The notes: generated by a model not told the origin, from the sequence alone. DNA of 64,000 nucleotides from Aphanomyces cochlioides (GCA_019828595.1 JAHQRK010000013.1:2139501-2203500); one strand, 5' to 3'; counted from the first letter of the stretch, positions 45,431-56,819 are shown. Translations and numbers: made by a program.

Positions 45431-45580
45431 TTAAATGAGTTGTATTAACCTTATTTTTGAGCAAAGGCCCTAATGACTTACTAATTAATTTGCCTCGTAC
45501 TGTATAAATAGAACTTGGAAAACAGAATATGGCAAAGTGGTCATTGAACAGGAGATGAAGTGAGTGAGCCGTCAGCTCAC
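45431..45580 (-). promoter_or_regulatory. 3'UTR of copy J
   Basis: A 150-nt 3'UTR, four longer than the others because AATT is duplicated at about 45484 (CTAATTAATTTGCC), next to the leader-complementary motif. The stop-codon hairpin is perfect here: nine paired bases with loop TGACG in element sense. Confidence 0.7.
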
Positions 45581-48500
45581 TCATGAAACGGCGCTGTCAG
45601 GAATGGCGTGTTGACGTAACCAGCGGTCCGAAGATAGATGCTTGAGCACATTGAATACCTTGGTGTATCCCTTCTTGAGAGGGAGATCAACCAGGAGCTG
45701 TTGTAGATGTAGCTTGATCAAAGAGGCAGCATGAATGGCAACTTCCATCGGACTCTTCGCTGTGAGGTCGGGTCGAAAGGTGCGATCGGCACGTTGGAGC
45801 CATATTTGATAATACACGCAGGCTCGGACAATCGGCCAGATCTTCAGATAGCCACGGATGTAGTATCCATCGGACGGCTTGGGCGTCTCGTAGAACATTT
45901 CCAGACAAGTCGACGGAAAGGAACACTCGAGCAGTCGCTGGATTGTCTTGAAGGAATACCAAACAGATTGACCATATCCACAAGAGAACAGGAAATGCTC
46001 GTACGTCTCATTGACACGACAGAAGACACACGTCGGCTTGGGGTCTTGGTACTGAAACAGATATTGCATGGCGTTGGCGCGGAGAAGGGTCTTGAAAATG
46101 AACTCTCCATATCGAGGGAGAATGTGGTCGGGTTGGAGGAAGGCGGCAAGTTGGGTAAGGCGCTTGGGGTCTTCGTAAAAGTTGGATGGCAGGTTGAGAT
46201 GCTTGGTAGGAAGAATGGACGAGCTGACAGCTGGAGAAGCTCTGATCTTAGCCGATTTCGAAGTCGCAAGCGCCAACAAGATCGGACTCGAGTCAGGGTG
46301 AATCATCCAGTGCCATTCCATCCATTCAGAGCTTGGCGTCGGCAAGTGGAACACGGGAGCATCCTCTTCAGAAACAATCTCAAACAATCGTGATAACTTG
46401 GTCACCAAGATTGAGATCCATTGTTTCGTTGGAGGGACAAAATTGGCTTGGCGGCAGGCACGGTTGATTTTGTCGAACAAGATCGAAGCTGGCCAAACTC
46501 GCTGACACGGAGTCAACAAATGCGACAACTTCGTGATGTGAAGCGAAGCCAATACATTGGCTTGGTCTTGCGTCGATGTAGAGCACTGATCGTATAGGTC
46601 TTCGAGTCCAGGCAGATACGAGTTGTGCCAAAGGGGAATATCCAAAGATGAGATGTGATTTGGACAGCCGTACGGAGTCCAGCGGGATTCAAACCAGCTA
46701 CTCAATAAGGCTTTCCACATTGGAGTGATATTGGGATTCTTGTACAGTTGTCTGATGAATGCAGAAGAGCCATTTGCCAAGAGGAGATCGGGGGGAACCC
46801 CATGGATGAAAAGCCTTCTCGAGGAGAGTATAGCCCGGCGTAATCCAGGCAGACATGGCAGACTTGCGGGGTGGGGTGGTGATGGCTTGAATGCATCTGA
46901 TCATGACAGAGCGGTTGTGTTGTTGCCATAAAGCAAGTGCATGGTGCAGGCCTAAGCCACCGGACTTCTTCGGCATGAATAGGATCTCCTTTTTGATCAA
47001 ACGGAGGCCATGGACAGAGGAGGAGGATGGGTTGATTTCTTCACCATGCATAAATTGAAGCATGGCCTTGTCGATCTTTTTGGCCAGGTCTTTGTCGGCA
47101 GGGACAAAAGCCAGTTGGTACCATAACACAGGCAGACATATGCTTTGCAGGATAGTGACTTTTCCGGCCATGGTTCGAGCCTTGTAGAGCCACAAAGACA
47201 AGCGAGCCACAAACTTCTCAAACACGTAATTGAAACGTGCCAATGGAGAAAGATTGGGCGCAACCAAGATACCAAGAGCCTTCACGGGACTGTCGGAAGT
47301 AACTTGTAGTGAGGCAAGGTTCCCATTCAACTGGCTGTAGGTCAGAATTTGGGTCTTGTCTACGTTGAGTCGGAAACCAGACTTGTCGCAAAAGGTTTGA
47401 ACCAATGCAAGCTGCCGGTGGAGGCACGTCTCATTTGCCGCATAGAGTTGCGAGTCGTCGGCAAAGTAACTCCCAGTGTGGTAGCGATCCCCACACTTGA
47501 TGCCATAGTTGGAGTGTTGCCGTAGGAGTTGGCACATCGGTTCCAAAGCGATCACAAACAGAAGTGGCGACAGTGGATCACCTTGCAACACACCGCGTGA
47601 GATGTGAACTGGCTTGGACAAGAAGCCGTTCACCAAGATGCGAGACTTGCGGCCCGAGTACAGTACGCGAACCATGTCAACAAAGGTTTCGGGAAAGCCA
47701 TAGTGACGGAGGACGCGGAGCAAGTACGCGTGGTCCACGCGATCAAAAGCTTTCTCAAAGTCAAGCAGTGCCACCATCGAGGACGGACTGTGTAGTTTGA
47801 TGTGGTGCAGCATGTCATCCAGTCGTGCAATATTGGTTTGGATATTGCTTCGACGGATAAAGCCTTGCTGGTCCGGGTGGATGATGTGTCGAATGTGGCG
47901 CTGGAGTCGATAAGCCAGAATACTCGTCAGGATTTTCACATCCGTGTTGAGTAGGCTAATGGGCCGATAGTTCTTGGCTTGTGACTTGGGGCCTTTCTTG
48001 TGCAGCAACACCAGCGTACTGACAAGTTGCATGGGAGTCAAGCGAGGGTGAGAATGGAGCTGGTGTGTGAATAGCAGCTCCAATACCAACGACCACTTGT
48101 GAGGTGCAAGTTTGAGGACTTCGAATGGCAGAGCGTTGGGACCTGGCGCTGAGTTCGAACTGCTGTGTCGAATAGCATGATAGAACTCGTTGGCGCGCAA
48201 GGGAGCCGACAGCTCTTTCTGGGCTTGCTCTGGCAGTTGCTTGTGTCGAGTCAATGGGGTCAGAAATGACGACACTTCGTCTCCAGATCGCTGCACGTCG
48301 GGAGCTGCAAACAAGTCCTTGTAGTAGTCGACCAGGACGTCAGACATGCCTTGTTGATTGGAGACAACATTTCCATTGACATCCACCAACTCTTTGAAGA
48401 CTGTCTTCTTCAAGGGGGTAGGGACAGGGGACATGAAGTGGAACTTGGACGAGCGCTCTGCTTTATACAAGTGAAGTTGGAACGCCTGGTCTTGACGAAA

Positions 48501-49637
48501 CTGCTTGTCTCGATCTTGCAGCTCGTGAATTTGCTTTTGAAGGTCTCGCACTCGATCCACCAGCACTGAATCTTGACGCATGTTGGGGACTTGCAAAAGC
48601 GAAGCGATCTCGACAGCTAACTTCTTCAACGGCAGACGTTGTTTCTCCAATCGTTGAGAATGGAATTCTTTGAGTTGGGAGCGGATATCATTGACCAGCA
48701 TGTCGTAGGCCTTGGAGATATTGTGGAATGATGGAGACTTGTCCAAAAATCGATCCAGACATCCATGAACAATCTCGGCCGCTCGTGGTAGACGAAGTAG
48801 CCAAGTTGGAGCTTTCCATGATCCAGAGCCGTGGCGCAATGTTTGACGCTTTGTGATGATACGACAAGCCACGTGGTCAGCCTGTGGAACGTGTGGCATG
48901 TGCGTCGCCTTCCAATGACGAAGACCCGCCAAGGTGGACGAACAAAAGATGTAGTCGAGTCGGTTGGTGAGTGTGGGACTTGTGAAGGTTCTTGCCACGG
49001 GGTTTTGACGGCGAAACAGATCCACCAGAGACAAACTGTGCATCCATTGTTCCAGTTGAAGGGTGCCGGCCATGGTGGAGGTACTGGGTCTCAACGAATC
49101 CAAATCTTTGTTGAGAGTGCAGTTGAAATCTCCTCCAACAATGTGGAGCGCATGTGGAGGAAAGTCGCGTGGCAATTCTTCGAAGTAACTTGCTCGTTCT
49201 TGGAAGGCTGCCGGCGCATAGATATTGTGGAGAACGACTGTCAGTGGACCCAGAGTACATCGCACTTGTAGATAACGACCACGAAGCACTGGGTTGTCAT
49301 GAGGGACTTGAGTGGCGTTCTTCAAAGGAGAGTGAGGATGTATCAACGTAGCCAGACCTCCAGTGGCTGGCGACGTGGATACTTCAGGGTAAATAGGCTC
49401 TTCAAAGAACAAAGAGCCTTCGTGGTTTGTGATGCGTTGCCAATGGAACGCAACACGGTCGTGGAGACTTGGCGTGCGGAAACGGGTTTCTTGGATAAAG
49501 GAAACGTCGTGAGCACTTGATAGTTTGTCGAGGATGTACCGATGACTGTTGGAGAAGCCATTGGTGTTGAGGGAGATGATTTGTGGGTCCCAGTCCACGA
49601 GTTCAGTTGGGACATCGGAGAAGTTGTTGTCAATCAT
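45581..49637 (-). pseudogene. ORF2 of copy J, 2-nt frameshift
   Basis: ORF2 from ATG 49637 to the stop at 45581. It has the 2-nt loss at about 46789 (GATCGGGGGG) also seen in copy C, so the C-terminal part is out of frame. An in-frame GAG insertion on the plus strand near 47022 adds one Ser (PSSSSVHG). The endonuclease and RT parts remain open from the ATG. Confidence 0.93.
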
Positions 49638-49715
49638 CACGAGTACAGATGAAAATGAGTAGAATGGAGGGGTCAGAGGGGAGGTTGAAATGGATTGAAG
49701 CAGGAGATAGAAGCC

Positions 49716-50591
49716 TTAGAGTTGATCGTCCTCCAAATCGAGGGGATCAATTTCGTCGGCGTTCATGGAGTGGTGAGCTTTGCTGCAGAGCTCGTCGATG
49801 TGGTAATTGTTGGTGATGCTTTTGAGCATCGAGATGGCCGACAAGACGGGAGCCGGCAAAGTGAACTTCTCGAGATTGTCGCTGAAGTTTTCGATCAAAG
49901 CAAACAGCGACCAGTCCGTCAAGCAGTTGGTGTCAGGCAATCTTGTTGCTTCTTGGTTCAATAGAACAGTCAGTGCCTCCGAGTTTGTGTAGAGGTCTGG
50001 GGCCCGATTTGAGAGGAATAAGTCAATCGTAGCAAGTGCAAAGAGGATGCGCTTGATCTCTGGTATGTCCGTGGTCAATTCTTCCAAGATTTCTGACGGG
50101 TGAATCTTGTATTGAGCCATGAAGTTGACGTGATGTTTGTAGTTGTGAGGCTTGCCTTGAGCTTTTAACAAAGCCATCTTGCGCTCAATAGTCTTGGTTG
50201 CAACAAGTGACTGAAACAAACTGAGGTCTTCATCTTGTGCGTACATAGCATGTGCAACGAGCTGAGGATCATCTCGCAAAATGCGTTGACATTCGGTGAT
50301 ACTGCCTTCGACTTTCTTATCTCGAATGATCTTCTTCGCCAATTCGAGGTGGGCTGCAGCAGACTTGTTAAGTCGTTGTTTCTTCGCTTTGCCTTTGGTC
50401 TTTTTCGGGCGTGGCGTACTTGAATCGTCCAATACAATTCGAGGCACTGCAAAGTCTTCAAACGAGAGTTCCACGTCGTCTTCTTCGAGGATATGAAAAC
50501 GGTTGGATGTCGGCAGGGGATCCAAACGTGGGGACGAAGGCAAAGTACGTTTTGGAGCTGGTCCAGACCGGTAGCCCGTTACCAATTGAAG
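49716..50591 (-). pseudogene. ORF1 fragment of copy J
   Basis: ORF1 residues about 721-1012 (from around LQLVTGYR), covering the helical C-terminal domain. It is cut by the 5' end of copy K at 50592. Confidence 0.88.
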
Positions 50592-50652
50592 ACTTCCGAA
50601 TTTGCCTCGTACCCCTCAAGTCAAGAAGTTATCAAGTGCCGCCGCGCTCAAA
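50592..50652 (+). promoter_or_regulatory. 5' leader of copy K
   Basis: A 61-nt leader ending at ATG 50653, with the AATTTGCCTCGTAC motif. Confidence 0.6.
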
Positions 50653-53641
50653 ATGTCCAACGCCAACAGCTGTTCCGAGCTCCGTGAGACCAACACTCAC
50701 GGAGTCACCATCATTCCAGGTATTGTATCACCTCACCCACTTTCGTCGTCCAATCAGGATGGCGGAAGTGGTGTGAGTAATGTCTCTACACCTAACCCTA
50801 GGGCCGAAGTGGAGGTCGAGTTCGACCCCAACAGCGTCTCTGGAGACCAATCTGCGTCTCGCTCCCCCAGCGCTTCACCTGGTGCTCCACTCGCCGGAGT
50901 TCCAGGGGGGGTCAACCTCAGTGGGTCAGTGGTTGACCCCCAGACCACTGTCGTTAACTTGTCTAGCGAAGCCCTCACTCAGGAGGGCGAACCACTGGGG
51001 CCTTGTGCCTGTGGTGGCTGCTTCCCTGGACTCCAATTGGAGTCGATCCCCAGTGAAGGCGGCGAGAAAACGGGGTCCATGCCAGCCCTAGAGGCTACGA
51101 GGGCCCCCCCTATGGGCACACCCTGCGGTTCTGTCTACTTCCCCCCAGGGGCCTCTTCGGAGGGGCGGGGGCGGTATCCCGATTTGGGTTCTCGCCGGAG
51201 CAATGGTGTACCCCAGTCACCGTGCTGCGGGGATGGCATGGATTCCCCTTCTACCCCTGTCACTGGGGGTCTGGCCCCGGCCTTTCTCGTGACCAATGGG
51301 ACTGAGCCAGCAGCCACCAACCGCGTCGCCCCCTGTGCTGAGCCTCCTAGAACGGGAGAGGAAGAAGAAAAATCTCAAGAGGACGTGGATATGGTCTCTG
51401 GAGACGCCGAGGGGAAGGATTCTACTGAAACCGAGGCCTTAACCGACGAGGGAAATACTCAAATTCACTCGGAGGTTGATGGGTCAGGCGACATTAACGG
51501 CCAAGCGAAGCCGTGTGATACTCCTGGAGAAGTTATTCACGAGGAACAATCGACAAACAATGACAATGAACAGTCAAATCAAGACATTGTCGACAAATCC
51601 GTTGCTCAAGGAAATGGCGCTGTTGATCCTCCTACCGCGGCAGACAAAATACAAGGCGATCAAGAGCAACAAAACGCTGAAAAGGCCAATCCATGGACGC
51701 AAAAGGCTCCCGGCAAGGATTCAGCTTCGTCCAAGAAAGATTCCAAGCAAGGCAATGCCCCCAAAGGCGCGAAACATCGCAACACTGGTGCTCATGCTAT
51801 TGCCGATGACGATATTGCGCGATGCGAGGCCATGGCGGACGCATTCTACAAAGACTCTGGTGACATGGACGCCTTCATTGAAAACATTTTGCTCACCCCC
51901 CAGTCCCAAGTGTACGAGCTCACAGTCAAGTTGGGCGAAGCCTACAAGGACTGGTCCGAAAAAGTCATCTGCGATCAATTTGTCAAGGAAAATCCTGGTT
52001 CGTTATGGGGCTCCAAATTTCCGAACATTTTGATCCACAAGAAGAACCCACAGACCATTGTGATCTCAAGTTACAACTTGTCTACGTGCGTGGAAATGGG
52101 AGGCACAACGTTTCGACTTGGTGGCAAAGACTTCCTGGTTCCCAAGTACTCGCGTTATGGCAACAACTACTACGTTACGTTCAACAAGGTCAGTCACCCT
52201 TCGATGGCCAAGGCGATTGTCAAGAAAATGGCTGCATTGACCAAGTCAGTGATAGCAGCATTCAACCCTACTGCTGGTCAGAACATCAAGTCGCCGCATT
52301 TGAGAGTCATTTTCAAGTCGTCTGCGCCTCCTGCAGTGTTGGTGCCAAAATCCGGCGACGCACTACGCGAAATCACCATTACGGATCCGTCGGGTCAGCC
52401 TTTTGTCGTCGTGTTTCAGCACAAGATCGCTGCTCTGAACAAGACATTGCCTCCGTCGATTGTTTCACGACGTGCAGAGGCCAAGGCTGAAAAAGCGAAG
52501 GCAAAAGCGGCCAAGGCAGCGGCAAAATCTCCTCCGTCAGGAGAAAAAGAACCTGAACATGATGGAGACGATCATGATCAAGACCCTGGAACAAATGCGG
52601 AAGGCAACTGAGGCATCTGAAGATGGTCAAGATGAACAACCACAGCCAACAGCTCCTTCTCATGGCTCTGATGTCGATATGTCTGGTGAAAGCGATCCCC
52701 CTAACAACAATGGACAAGACAAACAACAAGAAGATGTGGAAATGTCTACCAACGAATCGCCCGCTCTTGCTCCACCAAGTGAGCAGCCCAAGAACTCGCT
52801 GGACCTTCAATTGGTAACGGGCTACCGGTCTGGACCAGCTCCAAAACGTACTTTGCCTTCGTCCCCACGTTTGGATCCCCTGCCGACATCCAACCGTTTT
52901 CATATCCTCGAAGAAGACGACGTGGAACTCTCGTTTGAAGACTTTGCAGTGCCTCGAATTGTATTGGAAGATTCAAGTGCGCCACGCCCGAAAAAGACCA
53001 AAGGCAAAGCGAAGAAACAACGACTTAACAAGTCTGCTGCAGCCCACCTCGAATTGGCGAAGAAGATCATTCGAGACAAGAATGTCGAAGGCAGTATCAC
53101 CGAATGTCAACGCATCTTGCGAGATGATCCTCAGCTCGTTGCACATGCTATGTACGCACAAGATGAAGACCTCAGTTTGTTTCAGTCACTTGTTGCAACC
53201 AAGACTATTGAGCGCAAGATGGCTTTGTTAAAAGCTCAAGGCAAGCCTCACAACTACAAACATCACGTCAACTTCATGGCTCAATACAAGATTCACCCGT
53301 CAGAAATCTTGGAAGAATTGACCACGGACATACCAGAGATCAAGCGCATCCTCTTTGCACTTGCTACGATTGACTTATTCCTCTCAAATCGGGCCCCAGA
53401 CCTCTACACAAACTCGGAGGCACTGACTGTTCTATTGAACCAAGAAGCAACAAGATTGCCTGACACCAACTGCTTGACGGACTGGTCGCTGTTTGCTTTG
53501 ATCGAAAACTTCAGCGACAATCTCGAGAAGTTCACTTTGCCGGCTCCCGTCTTGTCGGCCATCTCGATGCTCAAAAGCATCACCAACAATTACCACATCG
53601 ACGAGCTCTGCAGCAAAGCTCACCACTCCATGAACGCCGAC
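50653..53641 (+). pseudogene. ORF1 of copy K, 11-nt deletion and split by L
   Basis: ORF1 from ATG 50653. An 11-nt deletion at about 52605 (GGAAGGCAACTGAGG instead of a form with GAGGCCGACTC between) shifts the frame after residue ~651, giving a stop at 52611; the remaining codons continue in another frame. The gene is split at residue ~1000 by copy L, and its last codons and TAA lie at 61035-61073. Unique residues include VIHEEQ, NEQSNQ and DKNVEG. Confidence 0.92.
53628..53641 (+). repeat. Target-site duplication of copy L, left
   Basis: CCATGAACGCCGAC, immediately before the 5' end of L. The identical 14 bases follow the 3' end of L. Uninterrupted copies have this sequence once, in ORF1 codons ~996-1000. 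Confidence 0.96.
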
Positions 53642-53702
53642 ACTTCCGAATTTGCCTCGTACCCCTCAAGTCAAGAAGTTATCAAGTGCCGCCGCGCTCA
53701 AA
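53642..53702 (+). promoter_or_regulatory. 5' leader of copy L
   Basis: A 61-nt leader. AATTTGCCTCGTAC at 53649-53662 is the exact reverse complement of 60955-60968 in the 3'UTR. Confidence 0.65.
53649..53662 (+). repeat. 5' arm of 14-nt terminal inverted repeat
   Basis: AATTTGCCTCGTAC, eight bases inside the element. It pairs perfectly with GTACGAGGCAAATT in the 3'UTR of the same RNA. It is also present in the leaders of Y, F, H, I and K. Confidence 0.85.
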
Positions 53703-56700
53703 ATGTCCAACGCCAACAGCTGTTCCGAGCTCCGTGAGACCAACACTCACGGAGTCACCATCATTCCAGGTATTGTATCACCTCACCCACTTTCGTCGTC
53801 CAATCAGGATGGCGGAAGTGGTGTGAGTAATGTCTCTACACCTAACCCTAGGGCCGAAGTGGAGGTCGAGTTCGACCCCAACAGCGTCTCTGGAGACCAA
53901 TCTGCGTCTCGCTCCCCCAGCGCTTCACCTGGTGCTCCACTCGCCGGAGTTCCAGGGGGGGTCAACCTCAGTGGGTCAGTGGTTGACCCCCAGACCACTG
54001 TCGTTAACTTGTCTAGCGAAGCCCTCACTCAGGAGGGCGAACCACTGGGGCCTTGTGCCTGTGGTGGCTGCTTCCCTGGACTCCAATTGGAGTCGATCCC
54101 CAGTGAAGGCGGCGAGAAAACGGGGTCCATGCCAGCCCTAGAGGCTACGAGGGGCCCCCCCTATGGGCACACCCTGCGGTTCTGTCTACTTCCCCCAGGG
54201 GCCTCTTCGGAGGGGCGGGGGCGGTATCCCGATTTGGGTTCTCGCCGGAGCAATGGTGTACCCCAGTCACCGTGCTGCGGGGATGGCATGGATTCCCCTT
54301 CTACCCCTGTCACTGGGGGTCTGGCCCCGGCCTTTCTCGTGACCAATGGGACTGAGCCAGCAGCCACCAACCGCGTCGCCCCCTGTGCTGAGCCTCCTAG
54401 AACGGGAGAGGAAGAAGAAAAATCTCAAGAGGACGTGGATATGGTCTCTGGAGACGCCGAGGGGAAGGATTCTACTGAAACCGAGGCCTTAACCGACGAG
54501 GGAAATACTCAAATTCACTCGGAGGTTGATGGGTCAGGCGACATTAACGGCCAAGCGAAGCCGTGTGATACTCCTGGAGAAGTTATTCAAGAGGAACAAT
54601 CGACAAACAATGACAATGACCAGTCAAATCAAGACATTGTCGACAAATCCGTTGCTCAAGGAAATGGCGCTGTTGATCCTCCTACCGCGGCAGACAAAAT
54701 ACAAGGCGATCAAGAGCAACAAAACGCTGAAAAGGCCAATCCATGGACGCAAAAGACTCCCGGCAAGGATTCAGCTTCGTCCAAGAAAGATTCCAAGCAA
54801 GGCAATGCTCCCAAAGGCGCGAAACATCGCAACACTGGTGCTCATGCTATTGCCGATGACGATATTGCGCGATGCGAGGCCATGGCGGACGCATTCTACA
54901 AAGACTCTGGTGACATGGACGCCTTCATTGAAAACATTTTGCTCACCCCCCAGTCCCAAGTGTACGAGCTCACAGTCAAGTTGGGCGAAGCCTACAAGGA
55001 CTGGTCCGAAAAAGTCATCTGCGATCAAATTGTCAAGGAAAATCCTGGTTCGTTATGGGGCTCCAAATTTCCGAACATTTTGATCCACAAGAAGAACCCA
55101 CAGACCATTGTGATCTCAAGTTACAACTTGTCTACGTGCGTGGAAATGGGAGGCACAACGTTTCGACTTGGTGGCAAAGATTTCCTGGTTCCCAAGTACT
55201 CGCGTTATGGCAACAACTACTATGTTACGTTCAACAAGGTCAGTCACCCTTCGATGGCCAAGGCAATTGTCAAGAAAATGGCTGCATTGACCAAGTCAGT
55301 GATAGCAGCATTCAACCCTACTGCTGGTCAGAACATCAAGTCGCCGCATTTGAGAGTCATTTTCAAGTCGCCTGCGCCTCCAGCAGTGTTGGTGCCAAAA
55401 TCCGGCGACGCACTACGCGAAATCACCATTACGGATCCGTCGGGTCAGCCTTTTGTCGTCGTGTTTCAGCACAAGATCGCTGCTCTGAACAAGACATTGC
55501 CTCCATCGATTGTTTCACGACGTGCAGAGGCCAAGGCTGAAAAAGCGAAGGCAAAAGCGGCCAAGGCAGCGGCAAAATCTCCTCCGTCAGGAGAAAAAGA
55601 ACCTGAACATGATGGAGACGATCATGATCAAGACCCTGGAACAAATGCGGAAGGCGAGGCCGACTCAACTGAGGCATCTGAAGATGGTCAAGATGAACAA
55701 CCACAGCCAACAGCTCCTTCTCATGGCTCTGATGTCGATATGTCTGGTGACAGCGATCCCCCTAACAACAATGGACAAGACAAACAACAAGAAGATGTGG
55801 AAATGTCTACCAACGAATCGCCCGCTCTTGCTCCACCAAGTGAGCAGCCCAAGAACTCGCTGGACCTTCAATTGGTAACGGGCTACCGGTCTGGACCAGC
55901 TCCAAAACGTACTTTGCCTTCGTCCCCACGTTTGGATCCCCTGCCGACATCCAACCGTTTTCATATCCTCGAAGAAGACGACGTGGAACTCTCGTTTGAA
56001 GACTTTGCAGTGCCTCGAATTGTATTGGAAGATTCAAGTGCGCCACGCCCGAAAAAGACCAAAGGCAAAGCGAAGAAACAACGACTTAACAAGTCTGCTG
56101 CAGCCCACCTCGAATTGGCGAAGAAGATCATTCGAGACAAGAAAGTCGAAGGCAGTATCACCGAATGTCAACGCATCTTGCGAGATGATCCTCAGCTCGT
56201 TGCACATGCTATGTACGCACAAGATGAAGACCTCAGTTTGTTTCAGTCACTTGTTGCAACCAAGACTATTGAGCGCAAGATGGCTTTGTTAAAAGCTCAA
56301 GGCAAGCCTCACAACTACAAACATCACGTCAACTTCATGGCTCAATACAAGATTCACCCGTCAGAAATCTTGGAAGAATTGACCACGGACATACCAGAGA
56401 TCAAGCGCATCCTCTTTGCACTTGCTACGATTGACTTATTCCTCTCAAATCGGGCCCCAGACCTCTACACAAACTCGGAGGCACTGACTGTTCTATTGAA
56501 CCAAGAAGCAACAAGATTGCCTGACACCAACTGCTTGACGGACTGGTCGCTGTTTGCTTTGATCGAAAACTTCAGCGACAATCTCGAGAAGTTCACTTTG
56601 CCGGCTCCCGTCTTGTCGGCCATCTCGATGCTCAAAAGCATCACCAACAATTACCACATCGACGAGCTCTGCAGCAAAGCTCACCACTCCATGAACGCCG

Positions 56701-56741
56701 ACGAAATTGATCCCCTCGATTTGGAGGACGATCAACTCTAA
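53703..56741 (+). CDS. LINE ORF1 protein (copy L), with a compensated frameshift
   Basis: A 1,012-aa open frame from ATG 53703 (AAAATGT context) to TAA 56741. Two opposite 1-nt indels change a short stretch: an extra G near 54153 and a lost C near 54195 replace residues ~151-164 (APPMGTPCGSVYF in other copies) with a different series (GPPYGHTLRFCLL) before the frame is restored. Another unique change is CDQIVKE for CDQFVKE. The frame is otherwise intact, so a product is possible. The altered segment falls in the GC-rich, probably disordered region, which may tolerate it. Confidence 0.85.
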   Translation: MSNANSCSELRETNTHGVTIIPGIVSPHPLSSSNQDGGSGVSNVSTPNPRAEVEVEFDPNSVSGDQSASRSPSASPGAPLAGVPGGVNLSGSVVDPQTTVVNLSSEALTQEGEPLGPCACGGCFPGLQLESIPSEGGEKTGSMPALEATRGPPYGHTLRFCLLPPGASSEGRGRYPDLGSRRSNGVPQSPCCGDGMDSPSTPVTGGLAPAFLVTNGTEPAATNRVAPCAEPPRTGEEEEKSQEDVDMVSGDAEGKDSTETEALTDEGNTQIHSEVDGSGDINGQAKPCDTPGEVIQEEQSTNNDNDQSNQDIVDKSVAQGNGAVDPPTAADKIQGDQEQQNAEKANPWTQKTPGKDSASSKKDSKQGNAPKGAKHRNTGAHAIADDDIARCEAMADAFYKDSGDMDAFIENILLTPQSQVYELTVKLGEAYKDWSEKVICDQIVKENPGSLWGSKFPNILIHKKNPQTIVISSYNLSTCVEMGGTTFRLGGKDFLVPKYSRYGNNYYVTFNKVSHPSMAKAIVKKMAALTKSVIAAFNPTAGQNIKSPHLRVIFKSPAPPAVLVPKSGDALREITITDPSGQPFVVVFQHKIAALNKTLPPSIVSRRAEAKAEKAKAKAAKAAAKSPPSGEKEPEHDGDDHDQDPGTNAEGEADSTEASEDGQDEQPQPTAPSHGSDVDMSGDSDPPNNNGQDKQQEDVEMSTNESPALAPPSEQPKNSLDLQLVTGYRSGPAPKRTLPSSPRLDPLPTSNRFHILEEDDVELSFEDFAVPRIVLEDSSAPRPKKTKGKAKKQRLNKSAAAHLELAKKIIRDKKVEGSITECQRILRDDPQLVAHAMYAQDEDLSLFQSLVATKTIERKMALLKAQGKPHNYKHHVNFMAQYKIHPSEILEELTTDIPEIKRILFALATIDLFLSNRAPDLYTNSEALTVLLNQEATRLPDTNCLTDWSLFALIENFSDNLEKFTLPAPVLSAISMLKSITNNYHIDELCSKAHHSMNADEIDPLDLEDDQL
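53730..53754 (+). other. Hairpin at the start of ORF1
   Basis: CTCCGTGAG and CTCACGGAG form a perfect 9-bp stem with a 7-nt loop (ACCAACA), about 90-115 nt from the RNA 5' end. The same sequence is in every ORF1 start in the window (for example 3274-3298 on the minus copy Y). It could be an RNA structure for ribosome, ORF1p or RT contact. Role unknown. Confidence 0.6.
53940..54410 (+). other. GC-rich tract in ORF1 with short palindromes
   Basis: Sampled lines run at about 58-65% GC, against about 50% in the ORF1 3' region. It contains a 16-bp perfect palindrome, GACTCCAATTGGAGTC at 54079-54094, and inverted repeats GGGGTCAACC / GGTTGACCCC (53958-53967 and 53981-53990). It encodes the Cys/Gly/Pro-rich part of ORF1. 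The composition differs from the rest of the element and may mark an acquired segment. Confidence 0.6.
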
Positions 56742-56819
56742 GGCTTCTATCCCCTGCTTCAATCCATTTCAACCTCCCCTCTGACCCCTCCATTCTACTC
56801 ATTTTCATCTGTACTCGTG
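56742..56819 (+). promoter_or_regulatory. ORF1-ORF2 spacer (copy L)
   Basis: A 78-nt spacer between the ORF1 TAA and the ORF2 ATG, about three-quarters pyrimidine on the sense strand and free of other ATGs. Downstream ORF2 translation would need reinitiation, an IRES or a separate transcript; the sequence does not say which. The same spacer is present in all copies that span both ORFs, with a C/G variant in copies B, D and E. Confidence 0.6.

Larger units (their letters stand above)
45431..50591 (-). mobile_element. LINE copy J, 5'-truncated
   Basis: A minus-strand copy with 3' terminus at 45431, interrupted in ORF1 at 50591 by the 5' end of plus-strand copy K. The flank next to K has CC 16 nt before K's start, so K probably inserted into J and the rest of J may lie right of the window. 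Its ORF1 shares the DDSSTP allele with copy B. Confidence 0.92.
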
